From Lachnospiraceae bacterium (lineage in GTDB: Bacteria > Bacillota > Clostridia > Lachnospirales > Lachnospiraceae): a stretch of DNA of 64,000 nucleotides. Every line of letters begins with the position of its first letter. Position 1 is the first letter of the stretch. The notes beneath the pieces were generated by a model that searched no databases, had not been told where the DNA came from, and saw only the letters and a program-made list of their open reading frames with translations. A program made the position numbers and the translations under genes. The stretch lies in assembly GCA_029224965.1 (NCBI GenBank), contig JAQXVO010000023.1, forward strand, positions 1 to 64,000, in the 5' to 3' direction. This document shows positions 35,327 to 43,953 of the stretch, in pieces.

Positions 35327-36538
35327 TTAGGCCTCGGCGTTAGCCTCAACCATCTTGGTGTATCTCAGGTTTACGAATACACCGAGAGCAACACCGATTG
35401 CGGTAAGAACAATGTTCATTACCATAACACCGGACGGGCTCATCTTTGCAGCTGCGGTAAGAAGGGTGTAGTTGCAGAGAGAGGATGCGATCATAACGAG
35501 TGCTGTAACGGTTCCCTTGATCTTAGGGAAGAGCATATTGCAGACAGAGGTTGCGATCTGAAGCAGTCCGCCTGCGCCAGCCCAGCCAATAACGAAAGCG
35601 CCGGCCTTCATCATGGTCTGTGTCGGAGCGATCATAACAAGGATCAGCATAAGCAGGCAGATGACCGGATAAATGACGATGAAACGGACATCCTTGATCT
35701 TTCTGGTCAGAAGTGCGGTTACGATCAGAGCCAGGATGGTTCCCAGGGAGTAGAAGGTCTGCATGATGGAAGGATCAGCCCAGCCGACATTGGTCTTGGC
35801 ATAGTTCTGTGCACAGTTGAGCCAGAGCTGGAAGGTACCGGTACAGGTAAATCCGATCAGGATCATGGCAACACTCTCGAAGGAGAAGTGGGTATGCTTG
35901 AGACTTGCAATCAGGCCTTCCTTCTTCTCAGCCTTCTCATCGGAATCGGGAAGGGGTACAAAGAGGATCAGAACCAGAAGTACGATGTAGGCAATACCGC
36001 ATACATAGAAGAGAGAGTTGTAGGTAACAAGACCTGCTGCAGTCTTTCCTACGGCTGCGCCGAGGAAGAAAGGCAGAAGCATCTGGGAGATTGCAATGAA
36101 GAACTTGATGCCCATGGTTGCAACACCGGGAGCCTTGTCGAAGATCTCTGCAACTGCCGGATAGATACCGGTATCCAGGAAGGAGTTTGCGATACCGCCG
36201 ATGATAGCGCAGATGTAGGCGATCTGATAGCCGCCGTGGGTTCCTGCATTGAAGGCCAGAGCCAGGCCGATCAGGTAGATGGCATAGGAAGCGCCGCCGA
36301 TCACAACGGAGATACGGCGTCCCAGCTTATCGGAAAGAGGACCTGCGAAAGGAAGGGCAACCAGACGTCCAAGTCCAAGGGCTGCAGAGATTGCTGTGAT
36401 GGACATAGCTTCTACGCCCCAGCTTGCTGCAAGTGCTTCCTTGATCACGGACTGTCCGAGGATGGAACATCCTACGCCGTGAATGAAATAGTTAAGGTAG
36501 AGAATAAGTGCCGCGGGCAGATATTTTTTCTTTTCCAT
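35327..36538 (-). CDS. MFS transporter, probably for quinate/shikimate
   Basis: This 403-aa carrier has twelve hydrophobic segments and an MFS-type motif between helices 2 and 3 (GPLSDKLGRRISVVIGG). It lies 24 nt upstream of aroD and 89 nt downstream of aroE within one operon, and this is the only basis for the substrate assignment. A short charged central loop (DSDEKAEKKEG) separates the two halves. The site GGAG precedes the ATG. Confidence 0.88.
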   Translation of the reverse strand: MEKKKYLPAALILYLNYFIHGVGCSILGQSVIKEALAASWGVEAMSITAISAALGLGRLVALPFAGPLSDKLGRRISVVIGGASYAIYLIGLALAFNAGTHGGYQIAYICAIIGGIANSFLDTGIYPAVAEIFDKAPGVATMGIKFFIAISQMLLPFFLGAAVGKTAAGLVTYNSLFYVCGIAYIVLLVLILFVPLPDSDEKAEKKEGLIASLKHTHFSFESVAMILIGFTCTGTFQLWLNCAQNYAKTNVGWADPSIMQTFYSLGTILALIVTALLTRKIKDVRFIVIYPVICLLMLILVMIAPTQTMMKAGAFVIGWAGAGGLLQIATSVCNMLFPKIKGTVTALVMIASSLCNYTLLTAAAKMSPSGVMVMNIVLTAIGVALGVFVNLRYTKMVEANAEA

Positions 36539-36627
36539 GAGTTTTTCTCCAATTTAATAAACTTTTCTTCGTTGGGGATTTCTCCGGCCGGAAGATCGCT
36601 TCTGACCGGAGGGTCTATATTTGATAA

Positions 36628-37530
36628 TTACTCGCCGTACTTGATGCCAAGGACTTCCTTCATGTGCTCAATCGGCATATCATGACCGGTCCAGAGCTTA
36701 AATGCTGCAGCACCCTGGAAGAGCATCATGCCGTCGCCGTTCATCCACTTGCATCCGACTTCATCAGCCATTTCCAGGAAACGTGTCTTCTTCGGAGCAT
36801 ATACGGTATCGGTAACGATCAGGTCCGGACGGAGATAGGAAGTATCCGGAAGCCAGGTCTCACCGACATGAGGCTTCATGCCAAGGCCGGTTGCGTTTGC
36901 AAGGAGGTAGGAGCTGTCGATCTCTTTTCTCAGCTGATCCAGATCTGCCAGATCATAAAGGTGAGCCTTGCAGTTGGTCTGCTCGTTGATCTTCTTTACG
37001 GTCTCTTCAGCCGGTGCCCAGAACTCATCCTTACGGTTGAAGATGGAGAGCTCGGCAACGCCGTCCAGGGCTGCCTGAATCTGAATAGCGGTACCTGCGC
37101 CGCCGCAGCCGACGATGGTCATCTTCTTTCCGATGACATCGATGCCGTAGTCCTTCAGGGACTGCATGTAGCCGATACCGTCTGTGGTGTAACCCTTGAG
37201 ATGGCCGTTCTTGTTAACGATGGTATTGACTGCGCCGGACATCTCGGAAGCCTTGTCCAGCTCATCCAGATACTTGCCGACTCTGGTCTTGTTCGGCATG
37301 GAAATGTTGGAGCCGACAAACTTCATGGCACGAAGTCCGGTGATGGCGTCCTTCAGTTCCTTCTCCTGCTCTTCCTCGGTGTCACCCATACCAACCTCGA
37401 AAGCCAGGTATGCATAGTCCAGCCCCTCGTAGGCAAATGCCTCGTTCTGCATTGCCGGGGAATTGGAATGACGAATCGGGTAAGCCAGAAGGCTTACAAG
37501 CTCTGTGTGTCCGGTAATTCTCTCACTCAT
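36628..37530 (-). CDS. Shikimate/quinate 5-dehydrogenase (YdiB-like), first copy
   Basis: The 300-aa enzyme oxidises or reduces the C3/C5 hydroxyl of shikimate or quinate with NAD(P). The substrate Ser pair is in RHSNSPAMQN near residue 22. The catalytic Lys sits in NISMPNK, the YdiB-like form instead of the NVTxPxK of strict AroE. The partner Asp is in GYTTDGIGY and the nucleotide loop is VGCGGAGTA. This pattern suggests dual quinate/shikimate activity. It is the first gene of the operon ahead of the MFS carrier and aroD, with a LysR box upstream. The 11-mer AAATATAGACC is 5 nt past the stop. Confidence 0.92.
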   Translation of the reverse strand: MSERITGHTELVSLLAYPIRHSNSPAMQNEAFAYEGLDYAYLAFEVGMGDTEEEQEKELKDAITGLRAMKFVGSNISMPNKTRVGKYLDELDKASEMSGAVNTIVNKNGHLKGYTTDGIGYMQSLKDYGIDVIGKKMTIVGCGGAGTAIQIQAALDGVAELSIFNRKDEFWAPAEETVKKINEQTNCKAHLYDLADLDQLRKEIDSSYLLANATGLGMKPHVGETWLPDTSYLRPDLIVTDTVYAPKKTRFLEMADEVGCKWMNGDGMMLFQGAAAFKLWTGHDMPIEHMKEVLGIKYGE

Positions 37531-37602
37531 ACTAATCTCCTTTGAATTCCGCTTTTTGAATTCATCCTGTTTTAAGCTGTCAATTTTTATGTGATTTGTG
37601 AT

Positions 37603-37620
37603 TTGTTAAAAATTTAACAA
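37603..37620. promoter_or_regulatory. LysR-type box upstream of the aroE-MFS-aroD operon
   Basis: TTGTTA-AAAATT-TAACAA is a palindromic 18-mer preceded by GTGATT. The same arms and 5' context occur at 38832 before the reductase gene. It lies just past the predicted start for the aroE operon, so binding there could repress. Confidence 0.75.
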
Positions 37621-37634
37621 CTTTTGATGATTCA

Positions 37635-37663
37635 ATTATACCTTCTATAAAGCCGCTTGACTA
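37635..37663 (-). promoter_or_regulatory. Predicted promoter of the aroE-MFS-aroD operon
   Basis: On the minus strand TAGTCA and TATAAT are 17 nt apart. Transcription would enter the LysR box at 37603-37620 within about ten bases. Confidence 0.6.
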
Positions 37664-37682
37664 ATACCAGTTTTGTCTCGAA

Positions 37683-37703
37683 TCAATAGGCTTTTGCTAT
37701 TGA
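37683..37703. promoter_or_regulatory. Second inverted repeat in the lysR-aroE gap
   Basis: TCAATAG-GCTTTTG-CTATTGA is a perfect 7-bp inverted repeat about 115 nt before lysR. It could be an autoregulatory site, but its sequence differs from the shared TTGTTA box. Confidence 0.45.
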
Positions 37704-37817
37704 TGGAGCATATGATTCTTTCGTTTTTTGCATCAATTCGAAAGGAATCGAAAGAAAAAGTGGGCGGATTTTATGATATATTTAAGGAAAGGAAATCATG
37801 ACAGGGGGGCAGTTATC

Positions 37818-38723
37818 ATGACCTTAAATCAGCTTTTATATTTCCATCGGGCCGCAAGTCTCGAGCACTTCAATCTGGCGGCGGAAAGCCTGCATATTTC
37901 GGAGCCCTCGCTCAGCCGCTCCATCAATTCCCTGGAACAGGAGCTTGGGGTCTCCCTTTTTGAAAAGACAGGGCGTAACGTCGTTCTCACCAAGGCCGGA
38001 AGACTCTTCCTCGAGCAGACCGATAAGATCCTGCAGGACGTCTCAGAGGCCAAGGTCCGGATGAATGAATACACGACGCTGGGCGGTCACATCGACATCG
38101 CCTATGTCGCTCCCCTGGCCCATCACCTGCTTCCCTCTGTTGTCCGTGCCTTCCGGGAAAAGCCTGGCAATGAGAAGATTACCTTCAATTTCTTCGAGGG
38201 CTATACCGATCAGAATATCAAGGGTCTGAAGGAACGCCACTATGACCTGATCTTCGGCTCGGGCATCAAAAGCACGGAAGAGATCACATCCATTCCCTTC
38301 CTCCATCAGGAAATGGTCGTCCTGGTTCCGGCGGACAGCCCGCTGGCCCGGGAAGATGGCGATCTGGACGCCTCGGTCTTCTCGGCCTATCCCAATCTCC
38401 GCTATGATTCGAGAACCGGCCTTGGAAAAATCACCAACCGCTTCTTAGAAGCTCATAATATCATCCGAAAAGACGAGAACTTCTTCCCCGATGAGGCCAG
38501 TCTGGCTGCCTTCGTGGCCGGCGGTTTCGGCATCGCTCTGGCTGCCGATTCCGCTCCGGTTCACCGGGACGGCGTTGTCATCCGTCATCTGGCTGCGGAG
38601 GAACGCTTCTACAATACCGTCTACATGGCCTATCTTTCCCAGATCACTCTGATGCCGGCCGTTCGGAAGATGGTTGACTTCATCGAAAGCGACTGGCAAG
38701 TATCTTCTCCGGAGCAGGTCTGA
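37818..38723 (+). CDS. LysR-family regulator of the quinate/shikimate genes
   Basis: AGGGGGG selects the ATG at 37818 (MTLNQLLYFHRAA) instead of the earlier track start, giving 301 aa. The winged helix-turn-helix (AESLHISEPSLSRSINSLEQELGVSLFEK) occupies residues 1-65, followed by a substrate-binding-like effector domain from about residue 90. It is divergent from the aroE operon and upstream of the reductase gene. Both flanks carry TTGTTA-N6-TAACAA. The effector is probably a shikimate-pathway acid, by context only. Confidence 0.9.
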   Translation: MTLNQLLYFHRAASLEHFNLAAESLHISEPSLSRSINSLEQELGVSLFEKTGRNVVLTKAGRLFLEQTDKILQDVSEAKVRMNEYTTLGGHIDIAYVAPLAHHLLPSVVRAFREKPGNEKITFNFFEGYTDQNIKGLKERHYDLIFGSGIKSTEEITSIPFLHQEMVVLVPADSPLAREDGDLDASVFSAYPNLRYDSRTGLGKITNRFLEAHNIIRKDENFFPDEASLAAFVAGGFGIALAADSAPVHRDGVVIRHLAAEERFYNTVYMAYLSQITLMPAVRKMVDFIESDWQVSSPEQV

Positions 38724-38791
38724 TTCAGGCTCCTTTTCGATTGGTCTGTATTTAATACAAAAAAAGCATTGATCCCTTTCAAAATAACAAT

Positions 38792-38849
38792 TAGACAATT
38801 TCCTTTGCGGCATCTAAACTGGTATTGTGATTTGTTAGATTTTTAACAA
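38792..38849 (+). promoter_or_regulatory. Promoter and LysR box of the Old-Yellow-Enzyme reductase gene
   Basis: TAGACA (38792) and TAAACT (38815) lie 17 nt apart. The box TTGTTA-GATTTT-TAACAA (38832-38849) follows right after the expected start. It shares TTGTGATTTGTTA with the site at 37603, linking the two units to one regulator. Confidence 0.7.
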
Positions 38850-38870
38850 AGCCAAGCAAAGGAGATTCGA

Positions 38871-40874
38871 ATGAAAAGTAAATATCCTCATATTTTTTCG
38901 CCATTCACTGTTCAGAGAATGACCTTAAAAAACCGCATCTGCATGACCCCCATGGGCACCAACTTCGGTGAGCAGAGCGGCCAGATGAGTTTTCTTCATA
39001 TCAACTATTATGAGCAGCGCGCCAAGGGCGGCGTCGGCCTGATCACCGTCGAGAATGTCAGCGTTTACTCCCCTCAGGGCTCCAACGGAACCACCCAGCT
39101 CCGTCTGGACCGGGACGACTTCATTCCCCGTCTCTTCAACCTCTGCGAGCGCGTTCATAAGCACGGCACCTGCATTTCCGTACAGCTGAACCATGCCGGA
39201 GCATCCGCCATGTCCTCCCGTACCGGCGAGCAGCCCGTCTCCGCTTCCAACATCCCCAGCAAAGACGGCGGCGAGGTTCCGCGTCCCCTGGAGAAGGAAG
39301 AAATATATACCATCGTCAAGAAATTCGGCGAAGCTGCCAAGCGTGCTCAGATCGCAGGTTTCGATGCCGTTGAGATCCATGCCGGCCACTCCTATCTCCT
39401 GAGTCAGTTCCTTTCCCCGATCTACAACAAGCGTACCGATGAATTCGGCGGCTCCGCAGAGAACCGTGCCCGCTTCACCCGCCTGGTTATCGATGAAGTA
39501 AGAAAACAGGTCGGACCTTTCTTCCCGATCTTCGTCCGTATCAGTGCTGACGAATTCATGGAAGGCGGCAATACTCTGGACAACTGCATCGATTACCTCC
39601 AGTATTTCGGAGACAATGTCGATGTCTATGACGTCTCCGCAGGTCTGAACGGATCCATCCAGTATCAGCTGGATGCCAACTACATGCCGGACGGCTGGAG
39701 ATCCTACATGGCAAAGCGCGTGAAGGAAGCCTATAACAAGCCCGTCATCACCGTTGGTAATATCCGTGATCCCAAGGTTGCCGAAGATATCCTGGCTCGC
39801 GGCGATGCAGATCTGATCGGTATGGGCCGTGGCCTGATCGCTGATCCGGACTGGGTCAACAAGGTAGAGCTTGGTCATGAGGATGATATCCGGAAATGTA
39901 TTTCCTGTAACGTCGGATGTGCCGGCCACCGGATCGGTCTCAATCAGCCCATCCGCTGCACTGTTAACCCTGCTGTTAACCACGGCGCAGACTACTACAA
40001 GGAAAAGGTAAAGAAGCCCTGCAACGTTGTCGTTATCGGCGGCGGTACCGCAGGTCTTGAGGCAGCATGTACTGCAGCAGAAGTTGGATGTACCACCTTC
40101 CTTCTCGAGAAGAAGGATCATCTCGGAGGACTTGCTGTTGAGATCTCCAAGATTCCGGACAAGACCCGTCTCAAGGACTTTCCGACCTACCTCGAGCACA
40201 GAGCTAGTAAGCTTCATAACCTCTTTATCATGACCAATACTCCTGCTACCCTGGACCTGGTTCAGAGATTCCAGCCGGATGTCATTGTAAATGCAACAGG
40301 TTCCAACCCGACCCTTCCTCCGATCAAGGGACTCCTGGATCGCGTCGATAAGGAGGGCACAAGAGTTGCTACTGTTCTGAAGATGATCGAGCGCATGGAC
40401 TCCTATCCCAAGGAAATGAAGGGTCAGAAGGTTGCCATCGTCGGCGGCGGCGCTGTCGGCCTGGACGTCATGGAATTCTTCACCGAGCGCGGTGCAGATG
40501 TCTCCATTATCGAGATGCTTCCCATCATCGGTAACGGCCTGGATCCTGTCACCAAGTGCGACACCAAGACCAAGATGGAGAAGTACCACGTCCGTCAGAT
40601 GACCAAGACCGCTCTGCAGGAAGTCTGCGACGACAAGTTCATCGTCAAGAATCCGGAAGGCGAAATCGAAGAGATTCCTTTCGACTACGGCTTCATCTGC
40701 CTCGGCATGCGTGCCAATGCTCCGGTTCTTCAGGAGCTTGAGGATGCTTACGCAGACACCAATGTCGAGATCTACAACATCGGTGACAGCCGCAGAGCCC
40801 GCCGTATCATCGAAGGAACTGAAGAAGGAAGAAATGTCCTCGAGGTTCTGAAGCGGCATGAGTTCCTGGACTGA
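38871..40874 (+). CDS. Old Yellow Enzyme-type NADH:flavin reductase with 4Fe-4S cluster (2,4-dienoyl-CoA/enoate reductase family)
   Basis: The 667-aa protein has an FMN TIM barrel (residues 1-330, with AVEIHAGHSYLLSQFLSP containing the active-site His region). The cluster Cys are CISCNVGC...C (C-x2-C-x3-C-x11-C) near residue 345. FAD/NAD domains with VVVIGGGTAGLEAA and VAIVGGGAVGLDVM follow. Such enzymes reduce activated C=C bonds in anaerobes. The LysR box links it to aroE/aroD, so an unsaturated shikimate-derived acid is a plausible substrate. Bile-acid or fatty enoate reductase roles are alternatives. The site AAAGGAG precedes the ATG. Confidence 0.9.
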   Translation: MKSKYPHIFSPFTVQRMTLKNRICMTPMGTNFGEQSGQMSFLHINYYEQRAKGGVGLITVENVSVYSPQGSNGTTQLRLDRDDFIPRLFNLCERVHKHGTCISVQLNHAGASAMSSRTGEQPVSASNIPSKDGGEVPRPLEKEEIYTIVKKFGEAAKRAQIAGFDAVEIHAGHSYLLSQFLSPIYNKRTDEFGGSAENRARFTRLVIDEVRKQVGPFFPIFVRISADEFMEGGNTLDNCIDYLQYFGDNVDVYDVSAGLNGSIQYQLDANYMPDGWRSYMAKRVKEAYNKPVITVGNIRDPKVAEDILARGDADLIGMGRGLIADPDWVNKVELGHEDDIRKCISCNVGCAGHRIGLNQPIRCTVNPAVNHGADYYKEKVKKPCNVVVIGGGTAGLEAACTAAEVGCTTFLLEKKDHLGGLAVEISKIPDKTRLKDFPTYLEHRASKLHNLFIMTNTPATLDLVQRFQPDVIVNATGSNPTLPPIKGLLDRVDKEGTRVATVLKMIERMDSYPKEMKGQKVAIVGGGAVGLDVMEFFTERGADVSIIEMLPIIGNGLDPVTKCDTKTKMEKYHVRQMTKTALQEVCDDKFIVKNPEGEIEEIPFDYGFICLGMRANAPVLQELEDAYADTNVEIYNIGDSRRARRIIEGTEEGRNVLEVLKRHEFLD

Positions 40875-41019
40875 GCTGTTGACTGAATTTACGTAATAAG
40901 TTCCCGGACTACCCTTCTGGGCGGATCTCTGAAGGATAGTTCTGAAGAGAAACTTTTGAGGGATAGCTTTGAAAGATAGCTCTGAAGAGCAGTTCTGTTA
41001 AAAACTCTAAAAAAGGAAA

Positions 41020-41058
41020 ACCGGTTTCTGAAGCAATTCAGAAGCCGGTCTTTTTTTT
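41020..41058. terminator. Bidirectional terminator with GCAA tetraloop
   Basis: ACCGGTTTCTGAA and TTCAGAAGCCGGT form 13 pairs (one G-U) closed by GCAA, followed by eight Ts. A short run of degenerate GATAGYTCTGAAGAG words (40930-41000) lies just before it. It ends both the reductase gene and the convergent aroE. Confidence 0.9.
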
Positions 41059-41080
41059 CATGATGGTCTATATTTCGCGC

Positions 41081-41959
41081 TTACTCTTCCTTGAAATACA
41101 GCTGCTTCAGCTCCTCGACCGGCATATCCTTTCCGGTGTAGAGACGGAAAGCGGCCTCGCCCTGCCAGAGCAGCATGCCTCTGCCGTTTACGACCTTGCA
41201 GCCGTGAGCCTTGGCATCTCTTAAGAGCTTGGTTTCCAGAGGATTGTAAACCGTATCGGCAACAACCAGGCCCTCGTGGAAGACAGACATATCATTGACG
41301 ATGGATTTATCATCCATAGGCTTCATGCCGAGAACCGTGGCATTGATCAGGATCTCACTTTCCAGGATTTCCTTCTTGAAGGCATCCTGATCGGCCAGAT
41401 CGACAACCTTGACCTCGCAGGAAGGAACCTCTGCCATGATCTTCTTTGCGGTCTCTTCGATCCGCGGGAAGAACTTATCCTTGATATTGAAGATAGAGAT
41501 GGCTCTTGCCCCGTCTAAAGCCGACTGAACCTCGATGGCCGTTGCAGCTCCGCCGCCTCCGACAATGGTGAGCTTCTTTCCCTTGACCTCGACACCGTGG
41601 TCCCGGAGATTGTTGTTGAAGCCGATGCCGTCTGTCATATGGCCGATCAGGCGTCCGTCCTCATTTACAATGGTATTGGCAGCGCCGATGATCCGGGCAG
41701 CCGGCGACAGCTCATCACAGCCCTTGGCTGCGGCAATCTTGTCCGGCATAGTGACATTCATGCCGCGCATCTTAAAGGTCCGCATAGCCTGCAGAGCCTC
41801 CGGCACCTGATCCTCCTTGATATCAAAGGCGACATAGACATAATCCAGTGCCAGCCGGTCAAATGCGTAGTTATACATAACCGGTGATAAGGAATGTTTG
41901 ATCGGCGAACCAATCACACAAAGCACGCCAGTTGCAGCTGAAATTCGTTCTGTACCCAT
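41081..41959 (-). CDS. Shikimate/quinate 5-dehydrogenase (YdiB-like), second copy
   Basis: The 292-aa protein has the Ser pair KHSLSPVMYN, the catalytic Lys in NVTMPDK, the Asp in HMTDGIGFN and the nucleotide loop VGGGGAATA. It is clearly homologous to the copy at 36628 but far from identical, so it is not a recent duplicate. One copy may serve biosynthesis and the other catabolism; NVTMP is closer to classical AroE. GGAGG precedes the ATG. It is transcribed alone towards the reductase gene. AAATATAGACC is 5 nt past the stop. Confidence 0.92.
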   Translation of the reverse strand: MGTERISAATGVLCVIGSPIKHSLSPVMYNYAFDRLALDYVYVAFDIKEDQVPEALQAMRTFKMRGMNVTMPDKIAAAKGCDELSPAARIIGAANTIVNEDGRLIGHMTDGIGFNNNLRDHGVEVKGKKLTIVGGGGAATAIEVQSALDGARAISIFNIKDKFFPRIEETAKKIMAEVPSCEVKVVDLADQDAFKKEILESEILINATVLGMKPMDDKSIVNDMSVFHEGLVVADTVYNPLETKLLRDAKAHGCKVVNGRGMLLWQGEAAFRLYTGKDMPVEELKQLYFKEE

Positions 41960-42208
41960 GTCTGCCTCCAGATTCTAATACTTTTCCTGTTCTGCTTCTT
42001 CTGCATTTTTTCTGGTTCTGGTATGCTTCTACTAGATTTTCGACCAGTTCCAATGCATTTCTTTCAGTTATTCCTTATACTATTCCTATTTGATTTACTT
42101 TTCCACACTTTTTCACTTCTACTCGTAAAAGTTTTATGCTATATCAAAGCTTTCCAATGCTTTTTTGTCCTGAAATGTTGAATCCAGATACCGAAATAGC
42201 CGGTTCCA

Positions 42209-42303
42209 TACATCGAATTCAAAGGTAATTTCCAATCCCGTTGTATGATTACCGGGCAGACTTTATACAACGATTTTGGAAGACAGGCAGAGAAATGTAG
42301 ACC
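42209..42303. repeat. Hairpin repeat copy plus a left-arm fragment and an AAATGTAGACC word
   Basis: A 37-nt copy (42209-42245, TACATCG to CGTTGTA) is followed by TACAACGATTTTGG at 42266, which lacks the right arm. AAATGTAGACC, a one-base variant of the dispersed 11-mer, ends the segment. The remainder of the 435-nt gap 41960-42394 is T-rich; apart from a -10 TATAAT at 42349 ahead of xpaC, nothing else is seen. Confidence 0.7.
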
Positions 42304-42348
42304 ATGCCCTCGAGGCGCATTCCTTGCCTTATAAGGAGACAAGTATGG

Positions 42349-42354
42349 TATAAT
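42349..42354 (+). promoter_or_regulatory. Candidate -10 of the xpaC-telA-mtnK-mtnA run
   Basis: TATAAT lies 41 nt ahead of the ATG. The only -35-like hexamer, TTGCCT, is 19 nt away, so the promoter is weak or activated. Confidence 0.45.
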
Positions 42355-42394
42355 TTTCTCAACTGAATTCTTAGGGATATGGAGATGAAAATTT

Positions 42395-43912
42395 ATGGCT
42401 CAAGATAACAATCGATCCCGGAAAAACAACTTCCAGAACAGCGATGAATTCTTTTCTTCAGCCGGTCAGCAGATGTTAGATGAGGTCACAAGAGCTGTCC
42501 AGGGCGGAAATTATTCCGGACTTGCGGAGTCCCTGTCGGACCAGATCAACAGCGCCTTAAACGGTGCCCAGCGGGGCCTGTCCGGAAGAATGGCGCAGAG
42601 AGCCTGGCAGGTCTATCGGAATAAGCAGCAGAGCCAGGGTTATAACTCCTGGAACGGCCAGGGCTACGGCTCCTACAATGGCCAGTCCTATCAGCAGGGT
42701 GGCCAGGCCGATCAGCAATATAACAATCAGGCCTACAACCAGGCCCAGTCCAGCAGCCAGTCATACCATCAAACCTACCGCCAGACCGGCGCAGGCAGCC
42801 GGAGCTACAATCAGAATTACAGTCCCTACGGGAACCCGTCCAGCCAGGGCTCGCATTCCTATTTTCTCGCAAGACGTGTAACCAACGGCTTCGGAAATCA
42901 GAAGCGGATCCTCGGCACCATCGGAGAGGTCGTCTTCGGTATACTGGCTTTCTTCTTCGGAATCGGCACGCTGGCTTATATTTCCCTCAAAGATCTTGGA
43001 ACTTTCATTTTTTCAGCGATTTTCCTGGTCGGAAACCTCTATGTCTTCAGCCGCTTTAAAAAGCTGAAGACAGACGGGCAGCACTATAACGATCTGGTCA
43101 GCGAGTACCATCGTTATGGCAATGCCATCGGTAACCGGGAGTATTTCCTGATCAAGGATCTGGCCCAGTGGATGCACGAAGATCCCTACCAGACCATGCA
43201 GAACCTGGTCGACATGAAGAAGTATGACATGCTTCCCCAGGCCTCTTTCGACGTCCACTATACGACCCTGCTCCTGACCGACCATGCCCGGATGCTCTAC
43301 CAGAACGCCCTCAATGCCGAGCGCCAGCGGAAGAGCCAGAACAGTCAGAATCCGGGAAATGAAGACCAGGTCTACGAGAACATGGAACAGGCTTCCCAGT
43401 CCTCCGCCAAATCCGGTGATCGGACCGGTCCCAATGCTGCCTGGGATGGCAATGCCTCCGCTCCCCTCTCCGATCTTCAGAAAATTCTCAATGACGGCGA
43501 CCGCTATTTAAAGAAAATCCGCGCCGCCAACGATGAGATTCCCGATACCGAAGCCATGTCGGATAAGCTTTACCGGCTGGAAAATATAACCCGGTCTATA
43601 TTTGCCGCTGTGAAGAAGGATCCCGACAAGGCGAAGGATCTCAGGCGGATCATGAGCTATTATCTCCCGACCACAGAAAAGCTTCTGGATGCCTATCTGG
43701 AATTCTACCGAAACCCGGCCCAGTCGGATCAGAAGAAGCAGTCCATGGCCGAGATTGAGCAGGCCATTGATGCGGTCTGCGACGGCTTCGAGCGCTTCCT
43801 GGCCAAGATGACCGAACCCGATATGATGGACATTTCCTCGGATATCACCGTCATGAAGCACATGATGGAGCAGGACGGCATGACCGATTCCGATATGAAG
43901 GCGAAGTCGTGA
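42395..43912 (+). CDS. xpaC: XpaC-family membrane protein with a Gln/Asn/Tyr-rich low-complexity domain
   Basis: The 505-aa protein begins with a helical region, then residues 75-155 are nearly all Gln, Asn, Tyr, Ser and Gly (e.g. YNSWNGQGYGSYNGQSYQQG), a prion-like composition. Two hydrophobic segments follow (residues 170-215), then the XpaC domain (KILNDGDRYLKKIRAANDEI to the end). XpaC proteins are usually paired with TelA, as here 41 nt downstream, and are linked to envelope stress; the biochemical function is not known. An 11-mer AAATATAGACC copy lies on the antisense strand inside and another 9 nt past the stop. Confidence 0.83.
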   Translation: MAQDNNRSRKNNFQNSDEFFSSAGQQMLDEVTRAVQGGNYSGLAESLSDQINSALNGAQRGLSGRMAQRAWQVYRNKQQSQGYNSWNGQGYGSYNGQSYQQGGQADQQYNNQAYNQAQSSSQSYHQTYRQTGAGSRSYNQNYSPYGNPSSQGSHSYFLARRVTNGFGNQKRILGTIGEVVFGILAFFFGIGTLAYISLKDLGTFIFSAIFLVGNLYVFSRFKKLKTDGQHYNDLVSEYHRYGNAIGNREYFLIKDLAQWMHEDPYQTMQNLVDMKKYDMLPQASFDVHYTTLLLTDHARMLYQNALNAERQRKSQNSQNPGNEDQVYENMEQASQSSAKSGDRTGPNAAWDGNASAPLSDLQKILNDGDRYLKKIRAANDEIPDTEAMSDKLYRLENITRSIFAAVKKDPDKAKDLRRIMSYYLPTTEKLLDAYLEFYRNPAQSDQKKQSMAEIEQAIDAVCDGFERFLAKMTEPDMMDISSDITVMKHMMEQDGMTDSDMKAKS

Positions 43913-43953
43913 GAGATATACAAATATAGACCAAAACAAAAAAGGAGGACCCA

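Noticed and set aside
34460-36685. 741-aa plus-strand ORF
   Set aside because: It is the exact antisense of aroD, the MFS gene and aroE, which have clear motifs and ribosome binding sites. The long antisense frame is a codon-usage shadow.
38925-40859. 644-aa minus-strand ORF
   Set aside because: It is antisense to the Old-Yellow-Enzyme reductase and has no recognisable domain.
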